Of a stretch of DNA of 64,000 nucleotides, positions 1 through 10,691 are shown piece after piece. The stretch comes from Psychroserpens sp. NJDZ02 (GTDB lineage: Bacteria; Bacteroidota; Bacteroidia; Flavobacteriales; Flavobacteriaceae). The notes beneath the pieces were generated by a model. It was given only the letters and a program-made list of their open reading frames with translations, did no database searches and was not told the origin of the DNA. The translations under genes were made by a program, and so were the position numbers. Location: NCBI RefSeq assembly GCF_004843725.1, contig NZ_CP039451.1:1424501-1488500 (forward strand), given 5' to 3'. The first letter of the stretch is position 1. Each line of letters opens with the position of its first letter.

Positions 1-2890
1 CCAGGATTTGCTGTACCTACAATTTGAACACTAGTCAAATCTAATGTCCCGTCAGGATCCATATCATTCCCAGCAACAGCAATCAATACTGGATCTCCAG
101 TCGTATTATTATTACTAGAATCATCCATTGCAATAGGCGATTCTGGATCGAAACTAACACTAACACTTACAGCGTCTGTAATATTACCTTCATCATCAGA
201 AACCACGTACTCAATATCAGTAGGATTAGCTGTAAATACTACTGGACAATCAGGTAAAGAAACTACTGCACAAGGACTAAATGTAATTGCTCCACTAACT
301 GGATCAACACTCCAAGTCCCCTCTCCTGTAACAACTAAGTCATCTCCAGGACTGGTTGTACCTACAATCTGTACCGTTGTTGGATCTACAACATCGCCAT
401 CAACATCATTCCCTAGCACATCAACAATTACTGGAACCCCTGTGTCATTACCTGCACTTATATCTGCAGTTGCAACAGGTACGTAATCTATAGTTACTGT
501 TGCTGCATTTGATGGATTACCATCATTATCATCTATCGTATAACTAGCTGCGTCTGTTGGATCATCATTAAAACCAGCCAATGGCGCAAAACTAATCTCA
601 CCATTTACAGGATTTACTTCCCAAACTCCTTCGCCAGGTACCGTATAACCTATAATATCTCCAACTGCATCAGTCTGTACCATTGTAGCTCCTGCTGGAA
701 CTACTAAACTCACACTTGTTACATCCAATGTACCATCAGGATCTGCATCTACTCCATTACCGTTATCGGCAGTAGGATCTATACTTACCGTAGCACCTGG
801 TGTATTAGCTAAACTAATATCATCTTGAGCAACTGGTGGCTCTGCATCATACATCACAGATACTGTCGCTGCATTTGATACATTACCATCATTATCATTT
901 ATTGTATAACTAATATCTTGTGGATCTTGAGTAGATACTCCAACACAACTAGCATCAGGAACTCCTGCGGCACTACAAGGTGTAAATGTAATTACTCCAC
1001 TAACTGGATCAACACTCCAAACCCCTACTCCTGGCTCTACTAAATCATCACCAGGATTTGCTGTACCTACAATTTGAACACTAGTCAAATCTAACGTCCC
1101 ATCAGGATCCATATCATTCCCAGCAACAGCAATCAACACTGGATCTCCAGTCGTATTATTATTACTAGAATCATCCATTGCAATAGGCGATTCTGGATCG
1201 AAACTAACACTAACACTTACAGCGTCTGTAATATTACCTTCATCATCAGAAACCACGTACTCAATATCAGTTGGATTTGCAGTAAATACTACTGGACAAT
1301 CAGGTAAAGAAACTACTGTACAAGGACTAAATGTAATTGCTCCACTAACTGGATCAACACTCCAAGTCCCCTCTCCTGTAACAACTAAGTCATCTCCAGG
1401 ATTGGTTGTACCTACAATCTGTACCGTTGTTGGATCTACAATATCCCCATCAACATCATTCCCTAGCACATCAACAATTACTGGAACTCCTGTGTCATTA
1501 CCCGCACTTATATCTGCAGTTGCAACAGGTACGTAATCTATAGTTACTGTTGCTGCATTTGATGGATTACCATCATTATCATCTATCGTATAACTAGCTG
1601 CGTTTGTAGGATCATCATTAAAACCAGCCAATGGCGCAAAACTAATCTCACCATTTACAGGATTTACTTCCCAAACTCCTTCGCCAGGCACTGTATAACC
1701 TATAATATCTCCAGCTGCATCGGTCTGGACCATTGTAGCTCCTGCTGGAACTACTAAACTCACACTTGTTACATCCAATGTACCATCAGGATCTGCATCT
1801 ACTCCATTACCGTTATCGGCAGTAGGATCTATACTTACCGTAGCACCTGGTGTATTAGCTAAACTAATATCATCTTGAGCAACTGGTGGCTCTGCATCAT
1901 ACATCACAGATACTGTCGCTGCATTTGATACATTACCATCATTATCATTTATTGTATAACTAATGTCTTGTGGATCTTGAGTAGATACTCCAACACAACT
2001 AGCATCAGGAACTCCTGCGGCACTACAAGGTGTAAATGTAATTGCTCCACTAACTGGATCAACACTCCAAACCCCTACTCCTGGCTCCACTAAATCATCA
2101 CCAGGATTTGCTGTACCTACAATTTGAACACTAGTTAAATCTAATGTCCCATCAGGATCCATATCATTCCCAGCAACATCAATAAGCACTGGATCGCCAG
2201 TCATATTATTGTTACTAGCATCATCCATTGCAATAGGCGATTCTGGATCGAAACTAACACTAACACTTACAGCGTCTGTAATATTACCTTCATCATCAGA
2301 AACCACGTACTCAATATCAGTTGGATTTGCAGTAAATACTACTGGACAATCAGGTAAAGAAACTACTGTACAAGGACTAAATGTAATTGCTCCACTAACT
2401 GGATCAACACTCCAAGTCCCCTCTCCTGTAACAACTAAGTCATCTCCAGGATTGGTTGTACCTACAATCTGTACCGTTGTCGGATCTACAACATCGCCAT
2501 CAACATCATTCCCTAGCACATCAACAATTACTGGAACTCCAGTATCATTACCTGCACTTATATCTGCAGTTGCAACAGGTACGTAATCTATAGTTACTGT
2601 TGCTTGATTCGATGTATTCCCTGCAGTATCATCTATAGTATACACTGCAGAATCTGTTGGATCATCATTAAAACTAGCTAATGGCGCAAAACTAATCTCA
2701 CCATTTACAGGATTTACTTCCCAAACTCCTTCGCCAGGTACCGTATAACCTATAATATCTCCAGCTGCATCGGTCTGGACCATTGTAGCTCCTGCTGGAA
2801 CTACTAAACTCACACTTGTTACATCCAATGTACCATCAGGATCTACATCTACTCCATTACCATTATCGGCAGTAGGATCTAAACTTACCG
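1..2890 (-). repeat. 1050-bp coding tandem repeat (about 2.75 copies visible)
   Basis: The segment starting CCAGGATTTGCTGTACCTAC occurs at 1, 1051 and 2101, an exact period of 1050 bp or 350 codons. Copies 1-1050 and 1051-2100 differ by only a few bases per hundred. The copy at 2101-2890 is close but diverges at 2600-2660 and beyond 2880. Each unit encodes three related domains of about 115-120 residues with the shared pattern of a DPDGTLD-type loop, a VQIVGT-type strand, an EGxWxVxPxxGxIxF strand and an ExxxxDxxGN-type turn. The array continues past the left edge. The near identity points to recent duplication or gene conversion. Confidence 0.9.
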
Positions 2891-5800
2891 TATTACCAGG
2901 AATACTCGGATCACTTGCATCATTTTGTGCCACTGGTGCAACACTTGGAACAGTTCCTTGATTATTAGCATCTGTTGATAAATCTTGATTATTTGTCAAA
3001 TCTGGATCATCTTGGTCTGCGACTACCGAAGCTCCATTTGAAAAAGCTCCTTCACTATCGATTGTTGCTGTAACCGTTATTGTAACATCATTAGATGCTC
3101 CCGTAGCAAGGGTAGCTATTGTGCAAGGAAATACTGTACATCCCCCTCCAGATACATTTGTAATAGTTAAGTTTTCTGGAATATCAGTAACAACAATATT
3201 TGTTGCTTCATCAGGACCTGCGTTACTTACTACAAGTGTATAGATCACTGTATCGCCCACTAAATAAGGACTACTATCTACTAATACTTTATCTATACTT
3301 ATATCAGATTGTGCAATATTAAGTATAGCTGAACGTACTTCTCTAAGACAAACATTATCATCGTGAGTAATTATCACAAAATACTCTGTACCATCTAAAC
3401 CAGTTGCATCATTAACGGTCAATGAATTTGTATTTTCTCCACTATAATTAGTATCTGCTGCACTAATCAATGTTCCAGACGTATCTGGATCACCTATGTA
3501 CCACATGTAATTTATTCCCGAATTTGCATTCCCAGGAGTACCGTAATCTGGCGTACCTGTTGTAAATCCAGTTGAGTTATCTGCTGTTACTGCTACAGTA
3601 AATATAGCAGATCCGCCGGTAGTAGCTGTTTGGTCAGCAGGCTCCATTGGCGCGACACTAACTTGCGTCGCTAATGTTTCATTTCCAGTTACTCCATCAT
3701 AACCACCTGTAGCAGGAGCCGTTCCTGTTACTAGACCATTAGCATCAACAGTTATAGGCAAAGCGCCCAAGACACCGTCTCCATTTGGATCGAGACCTCC
3801 AGATTCTAATACATCATTACAACCATCGTTGTCGCTATCGATATCACGATGGTCAAAGATTCCATCACCATCAGTGTCTAAATAAGCCGCACAAAGTGGA
3901 ACCAAACGCCATCCAATATTATCTGCATTTGCAGAAGCTAATTGTGATATAACAACTCTATCAATTGGCTTATTTATATCAAATCTGAAATTGGCCTCTT
4001 GTGCAGCCCCCCCTAATATCGCAGCTATTGCATCTCCCGTTATCTGATCATATGAAGCTCCGGCACCAACAGGATTAACATTCCCACTGTAAATTACAGC
4101 CGGAAACTGCACTTGAATACCTTCATTATAAAATTTAATATTTTGACTTTCATTATAAGTTCCTGAGGCATTTCTGGCTAAGCTTCTTAAATTAAACTCA
4201 AGTGAAAAAATAGGTTCAGAAAACACAATTTCTGTGGTTGTTCCAGTCACCGGATCTGTAGTGCCATTACGAGACTGCATATCCACCTGTACGCCTCCGT
4301 CAGTATAATTTGGACTATTAACCGAGAAAGTTCCATTTCCTATAGTCGTTGTTGAGACTGCTGTTATATCACTTACAAAATCCTTTATGTAAGCCACTAA
4401 ATCTCCGTCGTTAGAATTTGCAGCCACCTGATTGAATGAGGAATCCGCAAAATGAATATCCTGAGTCGTTACTGAACTACAATCACGATTAAACTCTTCT
4501 GCATCTAAAACCCCATCATTATCATCATCTAAATCGCATGCATTATTGATACCATCTGCATCAGGATCATTTGCCGTAACAGTGCCAACTATAGCTCCGT
4601 CTGTACAAGGATCTGGCAAAGTTGTTAACGTAGCCGAACGTTTCTCTACAAAACACACATTATCATCATGAGTAACTACAACAAAGTATTCCGTGCCGTC
4701 TAGACCAGCTACATCATTAATTGTTAATGAATTTGTATTCTCACCACTATAATTTGAATCTGATGCACTAATCAATGTCCCAGATGTATCTGGATCACCT
4801 AAGTACCACATGTAATTTATTCCGGAATTTGCATTCCCAGGAGTACTGTAATCTGGTGTACCTGTTGTAAATCCAGTCGAGTTATCTGCTGTTACTGCAA
4901 TCGTGAATGCTGTAGACTCACCTGTAGTAGCAGTTTGATCGGCGGGCTCCGTTGCAGCGACACTTACTTGAGTTGCTACTATTTCATTTCCATTTGCTCC
5001 GTCGTAGCCTCCTGTTGATGGAGAACTTCCTATAACTAAGCCATTACTATTTACTGTAGTTGGTATTGCTCCTAAAATTCCATCACCATTAGGATCTAGA
5101 CCACCAGACTCTAAGACATCATTACATCCATCATTATCTGAATCTAGATCTAAAGAATCTATAATTCCATCATTATCAGTATCTCGACAACCAGTAGGTA
5201 TAAAAGCAAAACCTTCATTTCTAGTTAACACACTAGAAACAGTATTATAATCTAATACAAATGGAAACGTTGTACTAGATAAATCTACGTCTAAATACCA
5301 TTGCGAATCCCTAATTTGCATACCTCCTGCCTTGTAATCTAGTAAGTCTCCAGAGCTAACAATAGCGCCATTTGGCAAATTGACTATCTCATTTAATGGA
5401 TCATAAAGCACACCTGTTCCACCTCCGTTCCAAGTCAGTGTTAACTCCTTGTCGGCATTTTGAGCCCCATAAGTAGATGATGGTGCATTACTAGCTATTC
5501 TAAAGTTTGTTATTTGACCGCCTTGCACATTATCAATGGTAAGTTTCATATCAAAAACACTACCCGGATTAACAGATCCTTCATCCCAAATTACCATTAA
5601 CCCATCTGTTACACCAGATGTAAAATTATTAATCTCAACTGGAGCGGGACTTCCTAATGGTTGCTCCGGCGTTGATGGAGATGTTAAACTAAAGTCTGCA
5701 GTAAATAAATCTGCTATATAATTTCCGGTGATGGCATTTGTCCCAGTTCCCATTAAGTTTCCAGCAAGAAGAGGCACACCGCATTCCTCCGTATCCAAAA

Positions 5801-8186
5801 TACCGTCATTATCATCATCTAGATCACAACTATCACTTACACCATCGCCATCATTATCTGGATTACCAGAAGCGAGTGCATCGCAAGGGTCTAAAATCAC
5901 ACTATCAAGAGTCACCGACTCAACATCACTAGTTGGATTACCACCAAAATCGGTAACATCTGCTGTCACCGTAATAGTTCCGTTATTAAGACTAGAAATA
6001 TCAGCATCTGTAGCTGTCCAAACTCCGCCACTTACCGTTGCTGTTGTAGTAATTGTATTTGTTCCATCAAAAAAAGTTACTGTAACTATTTGCCCGTCTT
6101 CTACATCTGTTGTAGTTCCAGATATAGAAACAGTACCTACCTCAGCACTATCTATAACACCATCTCCCTCAATAGGTGTATCAATTGTAATTGTTGGTGC
6201 TGTTTTATCTCCATTTAACGTAATTATCAAATTAGCATTATCAGAGTTAACGCCATCCGTTAATACATATGCAAAATTTTCTGTTAGTGTATCTCCTGTC
6301 AATAAACCAGCTACTGCAGGATTACTAGTATCTGGAGTATACGTATATGATCCATCAGGATTGACTTGAATACTTCCATATGTTCCCACAAAAACAGACC
6401 CCACAGACACAGGATTACCATCTATCTCTAAAATAACAACATTTTCAGCTTTTCCTTGCCAGTAAATATCTGAAACACCAGCTATCTGTGTTCCTTTATC
6501 ATTATCTGTTGCATTAGGACCGTAATTGTAACTTAATTTTAATTCATTGATTGGCTTTTCAAAAAGAACATTTATATTTCCTGTAGCATCGCTTTCAATA
6601 GCATTACCTATTCCATAGTACGTGTTACCTCCTGCATTAACTACCCCTCCCGTAGTCTCAATTTTAAACGCTGAATTTACACCATCTAACAAACCGCTTA
6701 TGTTAATTTGATCTTGCCAAACACTCCCCTGTGAGAAATCAATATCCACTAGAAAAAAACCTAAACTGAAAACAGGTTCATCAAACTGAATAATAAGCTC
6801 TGTATCCGCAGAGGGGCTTGTAGCCGCATTTATTGCATATCTTAAGTATCCAAAGTGACCTCCATTGGTTCCTGATATAGCAACTGTTTGATTTTGATTT
6901 AACACTCCGATATTGTCAGGATCTGTAGATGAAAAAGCAAGTCCAACCCCATCCACAGTCCTGATTTGCCCTGTAACCGGTGTAGAATAAAGCGGATTAG
7001 GTCCAGCTGTAGAAAACTCATTCTCCCAAACCAAGGTAGATAAACCTCTATCTATAGCATCAACACCATTTACACCCTCATCTGTAATAATATTTCCAGA
7101 AACGTCAATTTCCGTAACAACCGTGATTGAATCGTTATTATCAACAGCAATGGGCGCCTCATCAACACCATTAATCGTAATAGAAATAATACCGTAATCT
7201 ATGATATCAGCATTATCTTTAACTGTATAAGATAAGACATCAACTAATGCTTCTCCACTTTTTAGGCCAACAATAGATGGATTAGTTTCATCTACATCGT
7301 AAATATAGTCACCGTTTGCTTGAATTGTAATTATACCAAATAACGTTTCGTAACCATTTGCAACTTCATTTGGATAGACATCAACTTCTGACACAGAAAG
7401 TCCAGCACCCGTATCATTAGTTAAGACATTTCCCGTAATTGCACCTGTACTATTTCCTGCTATAGTGTTTGTATCATCAGTAGCAACAGGTCCTGTTGCA
7501 AAAACTCTTATAACACTCTGCGCACTAGCTGCTGCTAGATTAGGGTCAGTCACTTCTATTGTAGCTGTACGTATTCCAGGTGTAGGCGTATTGGTATTGT
7601 GATAATAAAATAATGAATTTAGGAATTCTAAAAAATCATCGTTAGGTATTGAATTACCCCCAACTTCTGCAATTGTAAAGTTTGTAAAGTTTTGAGTTAA
7701 TATAATTGTAGTACCATTAACAACAAAACTCTGAGAATTTGAAGCATCAGTGAAAAGAAAAAAATTATTGACTCCGCCAAAATTACTATATAAATTTTCT
7801 GTTCCATCCACAGTACCCGCAAAGCTAATCGTTGCTGTTAAAATGGTATTTGTATCAGAAGACAACATTGGCACTGTTGCTAGCCTGCTAAGAGTACCAG
7901 GCGTAGGACTAAACTGAGCATCTTTATCAACACCGACGGTTACACCATTAAGATCCAAAACAGGATTTGCAAAAAAGGCACTAGTGTTTAACTCATCAAC
8001 ACAATTCTCATCTGCAACAATTGGAGCTGCCAGAGAAGAACTCATCAAAAACAAATACAAGAGAGAAAAACCTCCATACTTAAATAAATCTTTTTTTACA
8101 CTGCCTAATGACCTTATTACCGCGCTCACTTTAGATGAGCAGAATGATATTTTAGTCTGTCCGGAAGGAATAGTAATTTTTCTCAT
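1..8186 (-). CDS. Giant secreted surface protein / adhesin (3' end outside window)
   Basis: One frame stays open from an ATG at 8186 to the left edge, giving about 2728 residues with the C-terminus missing. Residues 1-53 look like a long signal peptide with a hydrophobic stretch at about 37-53. Next come cadherin/VCBS-like beta domains (about 230-650) and a bacterial Ig-like domain (about 660-760). Asp-rich thrombospondin type 3 calcium-binding repeats (DxDxDGxxD pattern) lie near 764-800, 998-1030, 1195-1236 and 1430-1462, alternating with Ig-like modules. A DUF11-type domain with the phrase VSNAGPDEATN lies at about 1624-1733, and from about 1743 a chain of roughly 117-residue beta domains starts. 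A cell-surface or secreted adhesion role is inferred from this architecture. A type IX sorting tail is expected beyond the window but is not seen. Short forward-strand open frames inside it are shadows. Confidence 0.85.
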   Translation of the reverse strand, partial: MRKITIPSGQTKISFCSSKVSAVIRSLGSVKKDLFKYGGFSLLYLFLMSSSLAAPIVADENCVDELNTSAFFANPVLDLNGVTVGVDKDAQFSPTPGTLSRLATVPMLSSDTNTILTATISFAGTVDGTENLYSNFGGVNNFFLFTDASNSQSFVVNGTTIILTQNFTNFTIAEVGGNSIPNDDFLEFLNSLFYYHNTNTPTPGIRTATIEVTDPNLAAASAQSVIRVFATGPVATDDTNTIAGNSTGAITGNVLTNDTGAGLSVSEVDVYPNEVANGYETLFGIITIQANGDYIYDVDETNPSIVGLKSGEALVDVLSYTVKDNADIIDYGIISITINGVDEAPIAVDNNDSITVVTEIDVSGNIITDEGVNGVDAIDRGLSTLVWENEFSTAGPNPLYSTPVTGQIRTVDGVGLAFSSTDPDNIGVLNQNQTVAISGTNGGHFGYLRYAINAATSPSADTELIIQFDEPVFSLGFFLVDIDFSQGSVWQDQINISGLLDGVNSAFKIETTGGVVNAGGNTYYGIGNAIESDATGNINVLFEKPINELKLSYNYGPNATDNDKGTQIAGVSDIYWQGKAENVVILEIDGNPVSVGSVFVGTYGSIQVNPDGSYTYTPDTSNPAVAGLLTGDTLTENFAYVLTDGVNSDNANLIITLNGDKTAPTITIDTPIEGDGVIDSAEVGTVSISGTTTDVEDGQIVTVTFFDGTNTITTTATVSGGVWTATDADISSLNNGTITVTADVTDFGGNPTSDVESVTLDSVILDPCDALASGNPDNDGDGVSDSCDLDDDNDGILDTEECGVPLLAGNLMGTGTNAITGNYIADLFTADFSLTSPSTPEQPLGSPAPVEINNFTSGVTDGLMVIWDEGSVNPGSVFDMKLTIDNVQGGQITNFRIASNAPSSTYGAQNADKELTLTWNGGGTGVLYDPLNEIVNLPNGAIVSSGDLLDYKAGGMQIRDSQWYLDVDLSSTTFPFVLDYNTVSSVLTRNEGFAFIPTGCRDTDNDGIIDSLDLDSDNDGCNDVLESGGLDPNGDGILGAIPTTVNSNGLVIGSSPSTGGYDGANGNEIVATQVSVAATEPADQTATTGESTAFTIAVTADNSTGFTTGTPDYSTPGNANSGINYMWYLGDPDTSGTLISASDSNYSGENTNSLTINDVAGLDGTEYFVVVTHDDNVCFVEKRSATLTTLPDPCTDGAIVGTVTANDPDADGINNACDLDDDNDGVLDAEEFNRDCSSVTTQDIHFADSSFNQVAANSNDGDLVAYIKDFVSDITAVSTTTIGNGTFSVNSPNYTDGGVQVDMQSRNGTTDPVTGTTTEIVFSEPIFSLEFNLRSLARNASGTYNESQNIKFYNEGIQVQFPAVIYSGNVNPVGAGASYDQITGDAIAAILGGAAQEANFRFDINKPIDRVVISQLASANADNIGWRLVPLCAAYLDTDGDGIFDHRDIDSDNDGCNDVLESGGLDPNGDGVLGALPITVDANGLVTGTAPATGGYDGVTGNETLATQVSVAPMEPADQTATTGGSAIFTVAVTADNSTGFTTGTPDYGTPGNANSGINYMWYIGDPDTSGTLISAADTNYSGENTNSLTVNDATGLDGTEYFVIITHDDNVCLREVRSAILNIAQSDISIDKVLVDSSPYLVGDTVIYTLVVSNAGPDEATNIVVTDIPENLTITNVSGGGCTVFPCTIATLATGASNDVTITVTATIDSEGAFSNGASVVADQDDPDLTNNQDLSTDANNQGTVPSVAPVAQNDASDPSIPGNTVSLDPTADNGNGVDVDPDGTLDVTSVSLVVPAGATMVQTDAAGDIIGYTVPGEGVWEVNPVNGEISFAPLASFNDDPTDSAVYTIDDTAGNTSNQATVTIDYVPVATADISAGNDTGVPVIVDVLGNDVDGDVVDPTTVQIVGTTNPGDDLVVTGEGTWSVDPVSGAITFSPCTVVSLPDCPVVFTANPTDIEYVVSDDEGNITDAVSVSVSFDPESPIAMDDASNNNMTGDPVLIDVAGNDMDPDGTLDLTSVQIVGTANPGDDLVEPGVGVWSVDPVSGAITFTPCSAAGVPDASCVGVSTQDPQDISYTINDNDGNVSNAATVSVMYDAEPPVAQDDISLANTPGATVSIDPTADNGNGVDADPDGTLDVTSVSLVVPAGATMVQTDAAGDIIGYTVPGEGVWEVNPVNGEISFAPLAGFNDDPTNAASYTIDDNDGNPSNAATVTIDYVPVATADISAGNDTGVPVIVDVLGNDVDGDIVDPTTVQIVGTTNPGDDLVVTGEGTWSVDPVSGAITFSPCTVVSLPDCPVVFTANPTDIEYVVSDDEGNITDAVSVSVSFDPESPIAMDDSSNNNTTGDPVLIAVAGNDMDPDGTLDLTSVQIVGTANPGDDLVEPGVGVWSVDPVSGVITFTPCSAAGVPDASCVGVSTQDPQDISYTINDNDGNVSNAATVSVMYDAEPPVAQDDISLANTPGATVSIDPTADNGNGVDADPDGTLDVTSVSLVVPAGATMVQTDAVGDIIGYTVPGEGVWEVNPVNGEISFAPLAGFNDDPTDAASYTIDDNDGNPSNAATVTIDYVPVATADISAGNDTGVPVIVDVLGNDVDGDVVDPTTVQIVGTTSPGDDLVVTGEGTWSVDPVSGAITFSPCAVVSLPDCPVVFTANPTDIEYVVSDDEGNITDAVSVSVSFDPESPIAMDDSSNNNTTGDPVLIAVAGNDMDPDGTLDLTSVQIVGTANP

Positions 8187-8230
8187 ATATATAAATTATA
8201 ACTTATTTCAATATTCAATATAATCTGACT

Positions 8231-8264
8231 AGACTGCAAACATCAGTCTACATAACTTTCTCAA
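8231..8264 (-). promoter_or_regulatory. Candidate promoter of the giant surface gene with a palindrome on its -7 box
   Basis: On the minus strand, a TTG at 8264-8262 is followed 17 bp later by GATGTTTG at 8244-8237, seven of eight matches to the Bacteroidota TAnnTTTG box. A perfect inverted repeat, TAGACTG (8230-8236) and CAGTCTA (8244-8250) with a 7-nt loop, spans this box. It could be an operator. The rest of the 353-bp gap (8187-8539) is AT-rich leader plus the terminator at 8481-8510. Confidence 0.35.
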
Positions 8265-8480
8265 TGACAACTCAATATGACACTAAAATTAAAAATAGTG
8301 CAATCACAAGAAAAGTTACCTAAAATATTTGTAAGAAAAAGCACTTTCGAATTATATCAATGTGAAATTAGACTAAGTGTAACATAAATCCGTTAAAATG
8401 CGCATTTTCTTAAATTAAAACCGTCTAAAAACATCAAAAACCGATTTAACATCACTACTATTCAATAGAATGAAACAAAA

Positions 8481-8510
8481 AAAAAGAGCAACCAATTGGT
8501 TGCTCTTTTT
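8481..8510 (-). terminator. Rho-independent terminator
   Basis: Perfect hairpin with arms AAAAAGAGCAACC and GGTTGCTCTTTTT and an AATT loop. It lies 30 bp downstream of the M13 peptidase stop on the minus strand. The A/T flanks would also let it act on the other strand. Confidence 0.85.
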
Positions 8511-8539
8511 TAATTTTAAATATAACTATATAAATCTAA

Positions 8540-10651
8540 CTACCAGATCCTTACTCTATCTTCTGGTGCGATATACATTTTATCACCTTCTTTAATATCA
8601 AACGCTTCATAAAACGTATCAATATTTAATAACGGTTGTACAGCTCTTGTCATTCCAGGAGAATGTGGATCTGTTTTAATTCTTGTCTTTAATGCATCAT
8701 CACGCATTTTAGTTCTCCATACTGTTGCCCAACTCATAAAAAAGCGTTGTTCTGCAGTGTAACCGTCAATATCTTCAGGTCTCTTACCTTCTTGATCAAA
8801 ACTCATTTGTAATGCATCATAAGCAGCAAGCACACCTCCTAAATCTCCAATATTTTCACCTAAGGTAAACGCACCATTAATATTAGTCTCTGGCAATACT
8901 TCTATTGCAGAATACTGATCAGCTAATGCTTTTCCTAAACCTTCAAACTGTTTAAGATCCTCATCCGTCCACCAGTTGTTTAAATTACCGTCCTTATCAT
9001 AACGTGATCCCGAATCATCAAAACTATGAGAAATCTCATGACCAATTACCGCTCCAATTCCACCATAATTTACAGCATCATCTGCATTAAAATTATAAAA
9101 AGGTGGTTGTAAAATAGCTGCAGGAAAAACAATCTCGTTGTATGCTGGATTAAAATAAGCATTAACGACTTGTGGTGCCATATACCATTCTGACTTATCA
9201 ACAGGCTTAGCTAACTTTTCTAAATCTTCTTTAAAACTCCAAGCACGAGCGTTTAATGAGTTTTGTAAATAAGACCCACCATTATCGACACTACTAATTT
9301 GTAATTCTGAATAATCTTTCCATTGATCAGGATATGCGATTTTAACTTTAGTCGCTTTTAATTTTTCGATCGCTTTAACCTTCGTCTCTGGACTCATCCA
9401 ATCCAACTTGTTAATACGATTCTCGAATGCTAAAATAACATTCTCTATCATCTTCTTTGCTTTAACTTTAGCTTCTGGCGGAAACTTTTTATCTACATAC
9501 AATTTACCTAAAGCCTCTCCTATAGTTCCGTTTAATGCTCCTAATGCGCGCTCATCTCTTGGACGTTGTGCTTTAGCTCCATTTAATTCTTTTCCATAAA
9601 AGTCCCAGTTAGCATTTTCAATATCAGTACTTAAAAATCCTGCTGAATTATTAAATGTCAACCATTTTAAATAAGCTTTCCAATCACTAACGTTACCTTC
9701 AACCAACACCTCTTGTAACCTATTAAAATATCCTAAGTCTCCAACAATAACAGTATCCACTTTTTTAACTCCAATACCTGATAAAAAGTTTTTCCAATTT
9801 ACTGCTGGCACCATTTTCTGAACATCTTCAATAGATCTTGGGTTATAACGTTTACGTGCATCACGACGATCTACTTTATCCATTTTAGCTTCTGCTAATC
9901 TGGTTTCAAAAGCTAAAATTTGGTTAGCTTGTGTTCTGGCATCTGCTTCACTATCTCCTAAAAACTGTAACATTCTAGTAATATGCGCCACATATTGTTG
10001 TCTTTTTTCTTTAGAGTCCGCATCATCTTTTACATAATAATCTCTATCAGGTAACCCTGTACTTCCTCCTCCTAAATAAGCAACATTACGATTACTATCT
10101 TTAGGGTCTGAGCTTACTCCAAAACCATATAAACCTCCACCACCTTTCGGCTCCATTTCTATCATGTAGGCTTGTAAATCATCACTGTTTTTAATTGCAG
10201 CAATCTTCTCCAAATAAGGTCTTACAGGATCAATACCCAACTTATTACGGCCAACGGTATCCATTATTGTTTGATAATAATGCACTGCCTTCTCTTGATC
10301 TGAACCTGGTAATACTTTAATATTATCTAAATCCTTATTATCAGACATCGCAGATTTTAAGATTGCTAATGCGTCAGCATCTGTTTTTTTACGTAATTCT
10401 TGGAAACTACCCCAAGTGGATTGATCATCTGGAATTTCGTTATTCTCTAACCATTTTCCATTAACATATTTAAAGAAGTCTTCTTTTGGCTCTGTTGTTT
10501 TGTCCATGTAATCTAAATTGATACCAGGAACGACTTCTACCTGCGCAACAGGCTTTGCTACAGGTTCCGGTTTCTGTTCTTCCTTACATCCTAAGACGGT
10601 TAAACAGCCAACTATACCTATTACAGTTGTTTTTTTAAGGTTGATTTTCAT
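8540..10651 (-). CDS. M13 family zinc metallopeptidase (neprilysin/PepO-like), lipoprotein
   Basis: A 703-residue endopeptidase predicted to be anchored in the cell envelope and to cleave peptides. The N-terminus has a lipoprotein signal with lipobox LTVLGC (Cys22) and a Pro/Glu-rich linker. The catalytic half carries the zinc motif HEISH at about residue 539 and the third ligand in ENIGD at about 597. The M13 hallmark block before it reads NPAYNEIVFPAAILQPPFY. The protein ends in DRVRIW, close to the usual aromatic M13 C-terminus. Length fits the family and no key residue is missing. It is a single gene with its own terminator downstream and another terminator upstream, so it is probably transcribed alone. 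The natural substrate cannot be read from the sequence. Confidence 0.93.
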   Translation of the reverse strand: MKINLKKTTVIGIVGCLTVLGCKEEQKPEPVAKPVAQVEVVPGINLDYMDKTTEPKEDFFKYVNGKWLENNEIPDDQSTWGSFQELRKKTDADALAILKSAMSDNKDLDNIKVLPGSDQEKAVHYYQTIMDTVGRNKLGIDPVRPYLEKIAAIKNSDDLQAYMIEMEPKGGGGLYGFGVSSDPKDSNRNVAYLGGGSTGLPDRDYYVKDDADSKEKRQQYVAHITRMLQFLGDSEADARTQANQILAFETRLAEAKMDKVDRRDARKRYNPRSIEDVQKMVPAVNWKNFLSGIGVKKVDTVIVGDLGYFNRLQEVLVEGNVSDWKAYLKWLTFNNSAGFLSTDIENANWDFYGKELNGAKAQRPRDERALGALNGTIGEALGKLYVDKKFPPEAKVKAKKMIENVILAFENRINKLDWMSPETKVKAIEKLKATKVKIAYPDQWKDYSELQISSVDNGGSYLQNSLNARAWSFKEDLEKLAKPVDKSEWYMAPQVVNAYFNPAYNEIVFPAAILQPPFYNFNADDAVNYGGIGAVIGHEISHSFDDSGSRYDKDGNLNNWWTDEDLKQFEGLGKALADQYSAIEVLPETNINGAFTLGENIGDLGGVLAAYDALQMSFDQEGKRPEDIDGYTAEQRFFMSWATVWRTKMRDDALKTRIKTDPHSPGMTRAVQPLLNIDTFYEAFDIKEGDKMYIAPEDRVRIW

Positions 10652-10691
10652 ATAAATAGTATTTAAAAAACTTTTTAGGTTAGGAAGATAT

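Noticed and set aside
2209..6369. Several forward-strand open frames of 61-213 residues
   Set aside because: They lie opposite the giant minus-strand gene, are Ser/Thr/Val-rich, and mirror its repeats. No start context or family supports them.
3100..8180. CRISPR-like regularity
   Set aside because: The repeats are long, in frame and protein coding, without short spacers. No cas genes or short direct repeats occur in the window.
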